Source of the DNA: an uncultured Ruminococcus sp.
GTDB taxonomy: Bacteria; Bacillota; Clostridia; Oscillospirales; Ruminococcaceae
Length of the DNA stretch: 64,000 nucleotides
NCBI GenBank assembly: GCA_947627445.1
Contig: CANQWA010000005.1
Location: forward strand, 19,626 to 83,625
Reading direction: 5' to 3'
The translations under genes and the position numbers were made by a program. The notes beneath the pieces were generated by a model that was not told where the DNA came from, made no database searches, and saw only the letters and a program-made list of their open reading frames with translations. Of this stretch, positions 42,968 through 52,725 are shown piece by piece (the stretch's first letter is position 1; each line of letters begins with the position of its first letter).

Positions 42968-43741
42968 TTATCCCGAATGCATGGTTTCCTGCAAACGTGC
43001 TTTCAAGCCCTCCATAATGATCTCCTTGGCATGGATCGCCTGTTCCTTGGTCGCAGGCTCTACACCATGAAGCGGATATTCTATCCCCAGATTCTCATAT
43101 TTCACTTCGCCCATGGTATGATAGGGCAACACATCCAGTGCTTTGAGATTATCCAAGCCTCCGATAAAATACCCCAGCTCACGCAGATATTTCTCATTCA
43201 GCGTTATGCCTGGCACAACCACATGACGAATCCAGAGAGGAATTTTTTTCATTTTCAGATATTCCGCAAATTCCAGAATATGCTTGTTTTCCTGCTTTGT
43301 CAGCTTTTTATGCTCCTCCGGGTCAATGTGCTTGATATCCAGCATCACCAGATCCGTCACCGCCATCAGCCTGTCATATTCCGCCTGCTTTTCCGGTCGG
43401 TACATAATGCCTGACGTGTCCAGACAGGTGTGGATTCCTTTCTTCTTTGCTGCCTCAAACAGCGCCGTGAGGAATTCCATCTGCACCAAGGGTTCACCGC
43501 CGGTCGCCGTAATACCGCCGCCGTGAAGAAATTCCTTGACGCCGTCATATTCCTCCAGGATAGATTCTACACTGCGCAGATTTTCGCTTCGTCCTTTTGC
43601 CCACGTATCCGGATTATGACAATACAGGCAGCGCATGGGACATCCCTGAAAAAAAACCACAAACCGGATACCCGGGCCGTCTACCGTGCCAAAGCTTTCC
43701 GTCGAATGCACATATCCTTCCATCATTTTCCTCCTTTTCAA
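42968..43741 (-). CDS. pflA: Pyruvate formate-lyase-activating enzyme (radical SAM; start probably MEGYVHSTESFG)
   Basis: GCPMRCLYCHNPDTW (CxxxCxxC); TGGEPLVQ. Confidence 0.96.
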   Translation of the reverse strand: MKRRKMMEGYVHSTESFGTVDGPGIRFVVFFQGCPMRCLYCHNPDTWAKGRSENLRSVESILEEYDGVKEFLHGGGITATGGEPLVQMEFLTALFEAAKKKGIHTCLDTSGIMYRPEKQAEYDRLMAVTDLVMLDIKHIDPEEHKKLTKQENKHILEFAEYLKMKKIPLWIRHVVVPGITLNEKYLRELGYFIGGLDNLKALDVLPYHTMGEVKYENLGIEYPLHGVEPATKEQAIHAKEIIMEGLKARLQETMHSG

Positions 43742-43827
43742 AAAGATACAGCAAAGGGCGCACGAGATGTACGCCCATTGTCTGTTCCCGCATACCGCAG
43801 GATCTTTTCAGTTGACAAAATGATGCA

Positions 43828-44067
43828 TTACAGACCAGCGTGGAATGTTCTGTTGATGACATCATCCTGCTGTTCCTTTGTCAGCTTGATAAAGTTAACA
43901 GCATAGCCGCTGACACGAATGGTCAACTGCGGATACTTTTCCGGATGCTGCTGTGCATCCAGCAGAGTCTCACGGTTCAGTACGTTTACGTTCAGGTGAT
44001 GACCGCCTTTTTCCGCATAGCCATCCAGCAGACCTACCAGATTTTCAACTTGTTTTTCGTTTGCCAT
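43828..44067 (-). CDS. Stand-alone glycyl-radical domain (GrcA/PFL C-terminal domain)
   Basis: 79 aa; [56 protein letters not shown]; own SD AGAGGAGG and ATG. Confidence 0.93.
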   Translation of the reverse strand: MANEKQVENLVGLLDGYAEKGGHHLNVNVLNRETLLDAQQHPEKYPQLTIRVSGYAVNFIKLTKEQQDDVINRTFHAGL

Positions 44068-44109
44068 AATAAAATCCTCCTCTAAAAATATAGTGTGAAA
44101 TTGTAAAGC

Positions 44110-44319
44110 TTACGCTTCATCTATCAGTTCAGTTGGCTGACAACATGCCATATTCCCTTTCGAGCAATCCATGCTGCGATAGGTTTTCACATTCATGCCT
44201 TCTCCGACCAGATCTTCCTGAGAAACGGTCAGATGACCGCTTCCGTCCTCCATGAGCTTTTCGATCATATCTACCAACTCATCGGATTTATCATGATCTT
44301 TCAGTTCGTGCTGTGCCAT
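44110..44319 (-). CDS. 69-aa small protein, partly similar to start of glycyl-radical domain, Cys-rich C terminus
   Basis: Strong SD AAAGGAGG; DELVDMIEKLMEDGSGHLTVSQ resembles [22 protein letters not shown]; tail MDCSKGNMACCQPTE. Confidence 0.7.
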   Translation of the reverse strand: MAQHELKDHDKSDELVDMIEKLMEDGSGHLTVSQEDLVGEGMNVKTYRSMDCSKGNMACCQPTELIDEA

Positions 44320-44424
44320 GACACTGCGCCTCCTTTCTCTGATTGCAAAAGAATTTCAGGAATCCAACACGATTGCTCAACACTCGTCTTACAAGCATTT
44401 CGGATCGTGTCAGAACACCCGGCG

Positions 44425-46515
44425 TTATTCTTTCCCTTCCATAGCCTCCCGGATAGAAGCAATATCAATATCACCTGCAAATACAGCAGTGTCCTTGCCC
44501 AATGCATCCGGAATAATGGTAAAGGTATTGGAAATGCCATCCTGTGCGTTTTTCCACGGCAGCTTAGCAACAGAAGCCATAGAAGAAGCTGCACCGTGAG
44601 TATCACGACCGTGCATCGGATTTGCACCCGGTGCCAGCGGTTCGCCCTTCTTTCTGCCGTCCGGTGTATTACCGGTCTTCTTGCCGTATACCACGTTGGA
44701 AGTAATGGTCAGAATAGAAGTGGTGGGAACACCGCCTCTGTAGCAATAGTTGCTGCGAATCATATCCATGAACTTGTTCAGAATCTCAACTGCAATACTG
44801 TCTACACGATCGTCGTTGTTGCCGTATTTGGGGAAATCGCCCTCAATCTCGAAGTCGGTCACTACACCGAACTCGTCACGAATACACTTTACCTTTGCAT
44901 ACTTGATAGCGGACAAAGAGTCAGCAACGACAGACATACCAGCAATACCGGTTGCGAAATAACGCTTGACATCTCTGTCATGGAGCGCCATCTGAAGTGC
45001 CTCATAACAATACTTATCGTGCATGTAATGAATGCAGTTCAGGGTATCTACATACAGCTTAGCCAGCCATTCCATCATGTCGATATACTTGCTCATCACA
45101 TCATCATAATCCAGATAATCGCCTTCTACCGGACGATACTTGGGTCCCACCTGATTGTGTTTGCCGGTCTTGGCGTCGATTCTCTCATCTACACCGCCAT
45201 TGATCGCATACAGCAGGCATTTTGCCAGGTTTGCACGAGCACCGAAGAACTGCATTTCCTTACCCACACGCATAGAGGATACGCAGCAAGCAATAGCATA
45301 GTCATCACCGTGTGTCACACGCATCAGGTCATCGTTCTCATACTGGAAAGAAGAAGTGTTGATAGAGAGCTTTGCACAATAACGCTTGAATGCATCCGGC
45401 AGTCTTCTCGACCACAGAACGGTCAGGTTCGGCTCCGGTGCAGTACCCAGGTTCTCCAGGGTATGCAGATAGCGGAAACTGTTCTTGGTTACCAGCGTTC
45501 TGCCGTCAATGCCCATACCGCCGATGGATTCCGTTACCCACTGAGGGTCGCCGGAAAACAGTGCGTTGTATTCTGGTGTTCTTGCAAACTTCACCATACG
45601 CAGCTTCATAATGAAGTGGTCGATATACTCCTGTGCCTGCTCTTCTGTCAGTGTGCCGTTGTCCAGATCACGCTGGATATAGATATCCAGGAATGTGGAG
45701 GTACGTCCAAGGCTCATTGCTGCGCCGTTCTGATCCTTAACAGCACCCAGATATGCAAAATATGTCCACTGGATGGCTTCCTTTGCATTTGTTGCCGGAG
45801 CGGAAATATCATAGCCATACTTGAGCGCCATTGCCTTCAGAGCCTTCAGAGCCTTTACCTGCTCTGCCAACTCTTCACGCAGACGAATCTTTTCCTCGGT
45901 CATGGTGCCGGAAGTCACGGATTTCTGGTATTCCTTATCCTCGATCAGACGATCCACACCGTAGAGAGCCACACGGCGGTAGTCACCAATGATACGGCCT
46001 CTGCCGTAAGCATCCGGCAGACCGGTGATGATGGCATTGTGACGAGCAGAACGCATTTCCGGTGTATATACATCAAAAACGCCTTCGTTATGTGTCTTTC
46101 TGTATTCACGGAAAATATAGCTGATTTCTGGATCAACCTTATAGCCGTAGGATTCGCATGCTGTTTCAGCCATACGAATGCCGCCGAAGGGCTGAAGAGA
46201 ACGCTTCAAGGGCTTATCGGTCTGCAAGCCAACGATGGTTTCCAGGGACTGGTCAATATAGCCGGCTTCGTGGGAATTGACCTTGGATACAATTTTGGTA
46301 TCCATGTCGATGACGCCGCCGTTCTCACGTTCCTTCTGGAACAGAGCCAGTACCTGTTCCCACAGCTTTTTTGTGGCGTCTGTCGGACCTGCCAGGAAGC
46401 TTTCGTCACCCTCATAGGGAGTATAGTTCTTCTGGATGAAGTCACGCACGTCAACGCTGGTTTCCCAGGCACCGCCGACAAAGCCTTCCCATGCCTTTGT
46501 TGTTGTTTCTGCCAT
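44425..46515 (-). CDS. pflB: Pyruvate formate-lyase core (formate acetyltransferase) lacking the glycyl-radical domain
   Basis: 696 aa; ACCVSSM active-site Cys pair; terminates shortly after [21 protein letters not shown], exactly where the glycyl-radical domain normally begins. Confidence 0.94.
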   Translation of the reverse strand: MAETTTKAWEGFVGGAWETSVDVRDFIQKNYTPYEGDESFLAGPTDATKKLWEQVLALFQKERENGGVIDMDTKIVSKVNSHEAGYIDQSLETIVGLQTDKPLKRSLQPFGGIRMAETACESYGYKVDPEISYIFREYRKTHNEGVFDVYTPEMRSARHNAIITGLPDAYGRGRIIGDYRRVALYGVDRLIEDKEYQKSVTSGTMTEEKIRLREELAEQVKALKALKAMALKYGYDISAPATNAKEAIQWTYFAYLGAVKDQNGAAMSLGRTSTFLDIYIQRDLDNGTLTEEQAQEYIDHFIMKLRMVKFARTPEYNALFSGDPQWVTESIGGMGIDGRTLVTKNSFRYLHTLENLGTAPEPNLTVLWSRRLPDAFKRYCAKLSINTSSFQYENDDLMRVTHGDDYAIACCVSSMRVGKEMQFFGARANLAKCLLYAINGGVDERIDAKTGKHNQVGPKYRPVEGDYLDYDDVMSKYIDMMEWLAKLYVDTLNCIHYMHDKYCYEALQMALHDRDVKRYFATGIAGMSVVADSLSAIKYAKVKCIRDEFGVVTDFEIEGDFPKYGNNDDRVDSIAVEILNKFMDMIRSNYCYRGGVPTTSILTITSNVVYGKKTGNTPDGRKKGEPLAPGANPMHGRDTHGAASSMASVAKLPWKNAQDGISNTFTIIPDALGKDTAVFAGDIDIASIREAMEGKE

Positions 46516-46806
46516 ATGAAAAACTCCTTTTCGCTGAAATATCAGCAGAATTTAGTTTGAACTTATGCAAAATTCCGCCGCACAAAATCCCATTTCAGAT
46601 TTGTGTAAAATGCCGATTTCTGTAAAGATTGTCCGGCTTCATTTTGTTCTGTCTTAATAATAACATATCTTAATAAGAATGTCAATAGCTTTCGCAATAT
46701 TTCCCAAAAAAATTTTTTCCGAGACTGGTTTTTTTGTTTTTCCGCAGAAATCAAAGGCAGTTTTCATTAAAAAGAAAAGTGAATCTCCTTTTTTGATTTA
46801 CTTTTT

Positions 46807-46984
46807 TAAGGCAACACCGCACAAAGATGGTGCGGCAGATGCGCCGTCAGATTTTTTATCCGATTGGTTAGAAACGGCGCAGACATACGGACGTATGGTA
46901 AGGAGTTTCTGTGCAAGATGACGGAAAATAAGCAAGCAGATGACGTGCAAAGCCGCCAGGCGTTCTTTGCGCGGTGTTGCCTTA
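46807..46984. repeat. Long copy (R3, ~178 bp) of dispersed repeat with hairpin-forming ends
   Basis: TAAGGCAACACCGCACAAAGATGGTGCGGCAGATGCGCCGTCAGATTTTTT ... GACGTGCAAAGCCGCCAGGCGTTCTTTGCGCGGTGTTGCCTTA. Confidence 0.85.
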
Positions 46985-46999
46985 ATGAAATCCAGAAAT

Positions 47000-47029
47000 T
47001 TGACAGGGCGCATCGGGCTATGATATAAT
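47000..47029 (+). promoter_or_regulatory. Sigma-A-like promoter for 47074 ORF
   Basis: TTGACA -18 nt- TATAAT. Confidence 0.7.
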
Positions 47030-47073
47030 AAATCCGTTCTGAAATTCATTTGAAATTGTGAGAAAGGAAACAT

Positions 47074-47625
47074 ATGATGAAATTTTCCGCCAAAAATCTG
47101 TGGGTAAGGCTTTCACAGGGGCTGTTGTTTATCATGATCTGCGGTTGGATCGGCTGGGTCTATGAAACCATTTTTACCTCTATATTATGGGGGGACTTCT
47201 GCGGATTCTTCGCCCGGGGACTGCTGCATATTCCGGTATGCCCTATCTACGGCTTTTTTTCGCTTCTGCTCCTTGCAATTTTTCAAATTCCCTGGTTCAG
47301 AAAGCTGACCGGCTGGAAACGAATCCTGTCAGCCGCCGTGACTGGCATTATCGTCAGTACGCTTTGTGAGCTTTTGGCAAGCTATCTGATGGAGGCAATA
47401 CTGGGGGAATTTTTATGGAGCTATGAGGGATGGTTTCTGAACTTTCAGGGACGCATTTCTCTGCCCAGCAGTCTGCTGTTCGGCGGACTGACGCTGCTGC
47501 TGCTCACATGGGTTGTACCGCTGTTCCGGAAAATGACCCACCGTCTCCCAAAGGCTGTTACCGCTTTGCTGGGCACTCTCTGCGGCATTGTGATGGTGAC
47601 AGATCTGGCGATCACCCTGCTGTAA
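47074..47625 (+). CDS. Putative ABC-transporter type IV (CmpB-like) integral membrane protein
   Basis: GWIGWVYETIFTSILWGDFCGFFARGLLHIPVCPIYGF typical of PF06541-type proteins. Confidence 0.8.
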   Translation: MMKFSAKNLWVRLSQGLLFIMICGWIGWVYETIFTSILWGDFCGFFARGLLHIPVCPIYGFFSLLLLAIFQIPWFRKLTGWKRILSAAVTGIIVSTLCELLASYLMEAILGEFLWSYEGWFLNFQGRISLPSSLLFGGLTLLLLTWVVPLFRKMTHRLPKAVTALLGTLCGIVMVTDLAITLL

Positions 47626-47782
47626 AAAAATTTTTCCCATTTTTCGGGAGGTTTTATCAAAACGCCCTTGCAAAACTTCCCGTTCTATGGTATGATAATA
47701 ATATATCAGCAGAAACCGGATTTTCCCCGGAAAAAGCTGCTGTATTGTCCTGAAAATTTGAATGCAAAGGAGCTTTCTGACT

Positions 47783-50182
47783 ATGCAGTACGGTTATTTT
47801 GACCTCAAAAACAAAGAATATGTCATTGACCATCCGGACACCCCTGCACCCTGGGTGAATTATCTGGGTTCCCCGGAATACGGTGCCATGATCTCCAACA
47901 ATGCTGCCGGTTACAGCTTTGTAAAATCCGGCGCAAACGGCAGAATCAGCCGCTATCGCTTTAACTCTATGATGGCACTTCCCGGCAGATACATCTATCT
48001 CCGGGACAATGACACGGCGGATTATTGGTCTGCTTCTTGGCAGCCGGTGGGAAAACCGCTGAATACTTATAAGAGTATATGCCGTCACGGCACAGCATAT
48101 ACTGTACTTTCTGCGGCGTATGCCGGTATCCGTTCCGATGTTACATATTATGTCCCCATTGGTGCAACTTATGAGGTATGGCGTGCAGTAATCACCAATG
48201 ACAGCACCAAACCCCGGAATCTGTCTGCTTTTGGTTTTGTCGAATTTACCAACGACAACAACTATGAACAGGATCAGGTCAATCTCCAGTATACTTTATT
48301 TATTACACGCACCAGCTTTGAAGAAAATAAAATTCTCCAGCACATCAATGAAAACAGCGGCAAGGATGAGACCGGTTCTAATCATCAGGAGCGTTTCTTC
48401 GGTATGGTAGGCGCACCGATCACCGGTTATAACGGCAATCTGGACAGCTTTATCGGTCCGTACCGCACCTATTCCAATCCCATTGCCGTCGAACGGGGCA
48501 AATGTAACGGTGAGATGAACTACAACTCCAATTCCTGCGGCGCACTCCAGAGCGAAATCGTACTCCAGCCAGGCGAGTCCAAGGAGCTGATTTATATTCT
48601 GGGTCAGAAGAACAATGCCGAGGCAAATGCCATCCTTTCTGCATACGAAAAAGCCGGCAAGGTAGACGAAGAGATCGCTGCGCTGAAATCCTTTTGGCAC
48701 GGCAAGCTGGACAACTTTCAGGTCGATACACCTTCGGAATCCTTTAACAACATGATCAATGTCTGGAACGCTTACCAGTGCTTTATCACCTTTATCTGGT
48801 CACGTGCCGCTTCCTTTGTATACTGCGGTCTGCGTAACGGCTACGGCTATCGGGATACCGTTCAAGATATTCAGGGAATTATCCATCTGGATCCCGACCT
48901 TGCCGCAGATAAGATCCGCTTTATGCTGTCTGCACAGGTAGACAACGGCGGCGGTCTGCCTTTGGTAAAATTTGATCACAATGCCGGTCATGAGAATACA
49001 CCGGACGATCCGGAATACGTGAAGGAAACCGGACACCCGTCCTACCGTGCCGACGATGCCCTGTGGCTGTTTCCCACCATCCGCAAGTATGTAGGCGAAT
49101 CCGGTAATAAAGCATTCTATGATGAAGTCATCGTTTATGCCAACGGCGGTGAGGATACCGTTTATGATCATCTAAAGCGTGCCATCCGCTTCTCGATGGA
49201 GCGTCTGGGCGATCACAATATGCCTGCCGGTCTACACGCAGACTGGAATGACTGTCTTCGACTCGGCAAAAAGGGAGAATCCACTTTTGTGGCATTTCAG
49301 CTGTATTATGCCATGTCCATGATGCGTGAGTTGGCAGCAGAGCGCAGTGACAGCGACTACATTTCTTATCTGGATCGCACGCAAAAGGCGCTGAGTGACG
49401 CCCTGGAGCAATGCTGGGATGAAGATCGCTTTATCCGCGGCATCCGTGAGGACGGCGTTGTGGTAGGTGCGAAAAAAGATCCCGAAGCTTCCATGTGGCT
49501 GAATCCCCAGAGCTGGAGTATCATTTCTGGCTTTGCTTCCCAGCAGCAGGGCGTCCAGGCTATGCAGTCTGTGGCTGACATTCTGGATACACCTTATGGT
49601 GCAAAACTGTTGGATCCGCCTTATGTGGACAACTATTTCGATGGTGCACTGATGCATATTTTCAATCCAGACACCAAGGAAAACGGCGGTATTTTCTCAC
49701 AGTCCCAAGGCTGGCTGATCCTGGCAGAGAGTCTCCTGGGTCACGGCAACGCTGCATTCCGCTATTTTGAAGAAAGCTCACCAGCCACTATGAACGACAA
49801 GGCAGAACAGCGTGTGCTGGAGCCCTATGTCCACGGACAGTTCACGGAGTCCACCGCTTCTCCTTATGCAGGACGTTCTCACGTACACTGGCTGACCGGT
49901 ACGGCTTCTACTGTCATGGTTGGCTGTGTCGAGGGCATTTGCGGCATGCGTCCGGATGCAGATGGTCTGCATATTTCCCCCTCTGTTCCGGCAGCGTGGG
50001 ATGGCTTTACCATGAAAAAGAACTTCCGGAGCAAACATCTCTTGATTACGGTAAAAAATCCGGGTCACGTACAGAGCGGTGTGGTTTCTCTGACATTGAA
50101 CGGCAAAAAACTGGAAGGCGACTACGTTCCGGCTTCTGCTCTGGCTGACGAGAACACCATAGAAGTTGTTCTGGGGGGGTAA
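47783..50182 (+). CDS. GH94 cellobiose phosphorylase
   Basis: MQYGYFDLKNKEYVIDHPDTPAPWVNYLG; RNGYGYRDTVQDIQGI; HADWNDCL; GRSHVHWLTGTASTVMVG. Confidence 0.95.
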   Translation: MQYGYFDLKNKEYVIDHPDTPAPWVNYLGSPEYGAMISNNAAGYSFVKSGANGRISRYRFNSMMALPGRYIYLRDNDTADYWSASWQPVGKPLNTYKSICRHGTAYTVLSAAYAGIRSDVTYYVPIGATYEVWRAVITNDSTKPRNLSAFGFVEFTNDNNYEQDQVNLQYTLFITRTSFEENKILQHINENSGKDETGSNHQERFFGMVGAPITGYNGNLDSFIGPYRTYSNPIAVERGKCNGEMNYNSNSCGALQSEIVLQPGESKELIYILGQKNNAEANAILSAYEKAGKVDEEIAALKSFWHGKLDNFQVDTPSESFNNMINVWNAYQCFITFIWSRAASFVYCGLRNGYGYRDTVQDIQGIIHLDPDLAADKIRFMLSAQVDNGGGLPLVKFDHNAGHENTPDDPEYVKETGHPSYRADDALWLFPTIRKYVGESGNKAFYDEVIVYANGGEDTVYDHLKRAIRFSMERLGDHNMPAGLHADWNDCLRLGKKGESTFVAFQLYYAMSMMRELAAERSDSDYISYLDRTQKALSDALEQCWDEDRFIRGIREDGVVVGAKKDPEASMWLNPQSWSIISGFASQQQGVQAMQSVADILDTPYGAKLLDPPYVDNYFDGALMHIFNPDTKENGGIFSQSQGWLILAESLLGHGNAAFRYFEESSPATMNDKAEQRVLEPYVHGQFTESTASPYAGRSHVHWLTGTASTVMVGCVEGICGMRPDADGLHISPSVPAAWDGFTMKKNFRSKHLLITVKNPGHVQSGVVSLTLNGKKLEGDYVPASALADENTIEVVLGG

Positions 50183-50186
50183 TTCT

Positions 50187-50348
50187 ATGATCATCCGGAA
50201 ACGTTTCCTGCCTTTCCTGCTTTCCGGTACGATGATCTTCGGCGCAGCAAAGCTAAGCGGTCAGTCTGTCATCCATGCGGATTGTGATGCCGATGGTGTC
50301 ATTGATGCCAGAGATGTGCTGTATCTGTTATCTCAGGTGAACCAATAA
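50187..50348 (+). CDS. 53-aa secreted mini-protein: signal peptide plus single dockerin-like Ca-binding half-repeat
   Basis: MIIRKRFLPFLLSGTMIFGAAKLSGQSVIHA then DCDADGVIDARDVLYLLSQVNQ; ATG 4 nt after the GH94 stop with G-rich SD overlapping it. Confidence 0.6.
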   Translation: MIIRKRFLPFLLSGTMIFGAAKLSGQSVIHADCDADGVIDARDVLYLLSQVNQ

Positions 50349-50764
50349 AACCAGAATCCATTTTTACAGACGCAGACTGCCAGATAGCTTTTGCTGTTTT
50401 ATGGGGTTGAAAGCATCTCGTCAATTCCCGTACTACCACATGCTCCGTACAATATTGCCATAAAAAATCTCTTTTTTTCTTTTCCTCAACAGTGTTCGAC
50501 ATCATTCGACAAATCCATATGCTATACTATATATGGCAGCTGATTCAGCTGACTATTCTATTTCTTTTTTTGTTCTACAGCACCTCACTCTTCAGCTGGT
50601 TCTCAAGCAGGCTGATGGAATGAGGTGTTTTTTCTTCCTTGTTTTGCCATATATCCAAATGAACAAGATTCAACACAAAATCTCGTGTAAATCACATATT
50701 GCATTCTGGGCAGTGAAAAGATATAATAGGAGAAATGATAGGAATACGACAGAAAGGTATAGAT

Positions 50765-52045
50765 ATGAAAACAAAACATGTTTTGCTCTATATGACGGTT
50801 CTGTGTCTGCTGACCGGCTGCGGAAGCCGGAGGATTTCCGACATGTCAAACAGCAGCATCGGAACCACTTTGCCGACATCATCAACGGATGCTGCCACCC
50901 CTGTTACAACCACCAGTGCTGCCGCCCAAAAGGCACCTGAGGATCTTGTGATGGAATGCCTGAAATCTACCGAGGTTTACGAAGAGATCGCCCTCTCTGA
51001 TTTTATTACCGAAACCAATGCGGAACTCATCGACGGCTCGGTTTTCCTGGACACCACCGAAACAGGTACACATAAGGTGAATGTTCCCTGCTTGTATCAA
51101 GGGCAAGTATACACGAAAACGCTCCGATACACCGTAGAAGATACCACGCCGCCGATCATTCTCAGCGGCGGCTGGTCTGCAAATCATCTATGCGGAACAA
51201 CATTTGATCTGGGCGACTATGTGGGGTTTGCAGACAACTATGATAAAACGCCGACACTCACCTATTCGGGTGAAATCGATCCGGATTCTGTTGGCACTTA
51301 CCCGATCACGGCTACCATACAAGACAGCTCTGGAAATTCGGAATCGTGGGAGCTGACGGTAAATGTCGTAAATGAACTGCCTCCATACGAGGACAACAAT
51401 CCCCGTGTGGATTTCAGCGATTTTATCGCCCAATATGACAACGGAAACGTCCGCTTTGGCATAGATGTTTCTGCATGGCAGGCAGATATCGACTTTGATG
51501 CAGTCCGTGATGCCGGCTGCAGCTTTGTGATCATCCGCATCGGCACTTACTATGATGCAATCAAAATGGATGATTATTTCCGTATCAATCTGGAACATGC
51601 GGCGGCGGCAGGACTTGATGTTGGAATTTATTATTACACCACAGACAGAAGCGTTGACGGCATAAAAGAACATGCCAGATGGATTACCGATCAACTGGAC
51701 GGTCAGGAACTGGACTTTCCCATTGTCTTTGACTGGGAGGATTTCAGCAGCTTCCAGGAATACGGCATGAGCATCCGTGATCTCAATGACCTCTATGAGG
51801 TATTTGCGGACGAAATGGAAAGTTATGGCTATTCCGCCATGCTTTACAGCAGCAAGAATTTTCTCAACAATTTCTGGAGTGAAAAAACAAAGGCATCTCA
51901 TCCTGTCTGGCTTGCCCACTACACGGATGAGACGGATTATGCCGGCAATTTTTCCATCTGGCAGGCGAGCGCTTATGGACGCATTCCTGGTATTGCCGGC
52001 GATGTAGATATGGATATTCAGTATCTGGATATGCCAATGGATTGA
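50765..52045 (+). CDS. Lipoprotein GH25 lysozyme with N-terminal Ig-like/DUF5011-type region
   Basis: Lipobox LLTGCG; FGIDVSAWQADIDFDAVRDAGCSFVIIRIG; VFDWEDF; GDVDMDIQYLD. Confidence 0.9.
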   Translation: MKTKHVLLYMTVLCLLTGCGSRRISDMSNSSIGTTLPTSSTDAATPVTTTSAAAQKAPEDLVMECLKSTEVYEEIALSDFITETNAELIDGSVFLDTTETGTHKVNVPCLYQGQVYTKTLRYTVEDTTPPIILSGGWSANHLCGTTFDLGDYVGFADNYDKTPTLTYSGEIDPDSVGTYPITATIQDSSGNSESWELTVNVVNELPPYEDNNPRVDFSDFIAQYDNGNVRFGIDVSAWQADIDFDAVRDAGCSFVIIRIGTYYDAIKMDDYFRINLEHAAAAGLDVGIYYYTTDRSVDGIKEHARWITDQLDGQELDFPIVFDWEDFSSFQEYGMSIRDLNDLYEVFADEMESYGYSAMLYSSKNFLNNFWSEKTKASHPVWLAHYTDETDYAGNFSIWQASAYGRIPGIAGDVDMDIQYLDMPMD

Positions 52046-52061
52046 TTCGAGTGAAAATAAA

Positions 52062-52100
52062 AAATCTCCTACAGCAAACCGCTGCAGGAGATTTTCGTTT
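52062..52100 (+). terminator. Terminator after GH25 gene
   Basis: AAAATCTCCTACAGC-aaacc-GCTGCAGGAGATTTTCGTTTT. Confidence 0.8.
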
Positions 52101-52173
52101 TACCCGGCTATACCGATTCAGAGAAATGCCTCTGCCGAATAGCCGGTTTTAGGGAGGGAAACTTGTTCTTTGC

Positions 52174-52353
52174 TTACTGCATCTTGTAGGCGTCGATCAT
52201 CTTCTTGACCATCTGACCGCCAATAGAACCTGCCTCACGAGAAGTCAGGTCACCGTTGTAACCCTGCTTCAGAGTTACACCGACCTCACTGGCAGACTCC
52301 ATCTTAAAACGTTCCATTGCTTCTTTACCCTTCTGCGTAAATTCACCCTTCAT
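52174..52353 (-). CDS. Small acid-soluble spore protein, alpha/beta type (not in supplied ORF track)
   Basis: Manual translation MKGEFTQKGKEAMERFKMESASEVGVTLKQGYNGDLTSREAGSIGGQMVKKMIDAYKMQ*; LTSREAGSIGGQMVKKMI is the family signature; SD AAGGAGAATGAGCC upstream. Confidence 0.88.
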   Translation of the reverse strand: MKGEFTQKGKEAMERFKMESASEVGVTLKQGYNGDLTSREAGSIGGQMVKKMIDAYKMQ

Positions 52354-52725
52354 GGCTCATTCTCCTTTTCTTTTTTTAAGAATCTGTCTTCGCAAGAACA
52401 TGCGCACGCATTTCTTGTCAGGACAGGTTCTGATCTGCTGCGGCGTATCGAAACCATTGCTTCAAACTGTTTTCTTTCCTGCGCCGCAATAGTATTATAT
52501 CGCAAAACAAAATAACTATCACAGGTACTTTTTTTCTGTTTTCATACAAGGCTTTGCCGAAAAAGGAAAATGCTGCCTTTGGAACGTATGTGTGCCTTGA
52601 ATCAATGGAAGATAATGGGCGAATTCCTTATTTCCGGTGTGCTGCATGTCAGTGACATGGACAAGACCGATGGCTGCTGCTTTGGCTGACGCAATCGAAT
52701 GAGGGAAATAGGAACAAAATCATTT

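Noticed and set aside
43828-46515. Split PFL as a simple frameshift or sequencing error
   Set aside because: About 360 bp and a separate SD-preceded ORF intervene, and each piece has its own start, stop and SD.
44233-46560. 775-aa plus-strand ORF antisense to the PFL core
   Set aside because: Antisense shadow ORF of a highly expressed gene; no recognisable motifs.
46630-46690. Rex or FNR operator upstream of the PFL operon
   Set aside because: The TTATTAAGA repeats do not fit either consensus well enough.
46798-47073. Minus-strand 91-aa ORF sharing peptide with the 52853-53095 ORF
   Set aside because: The similarity is explained by the dispersed repeat at nucleotide level; unlikely to be a real protein family.
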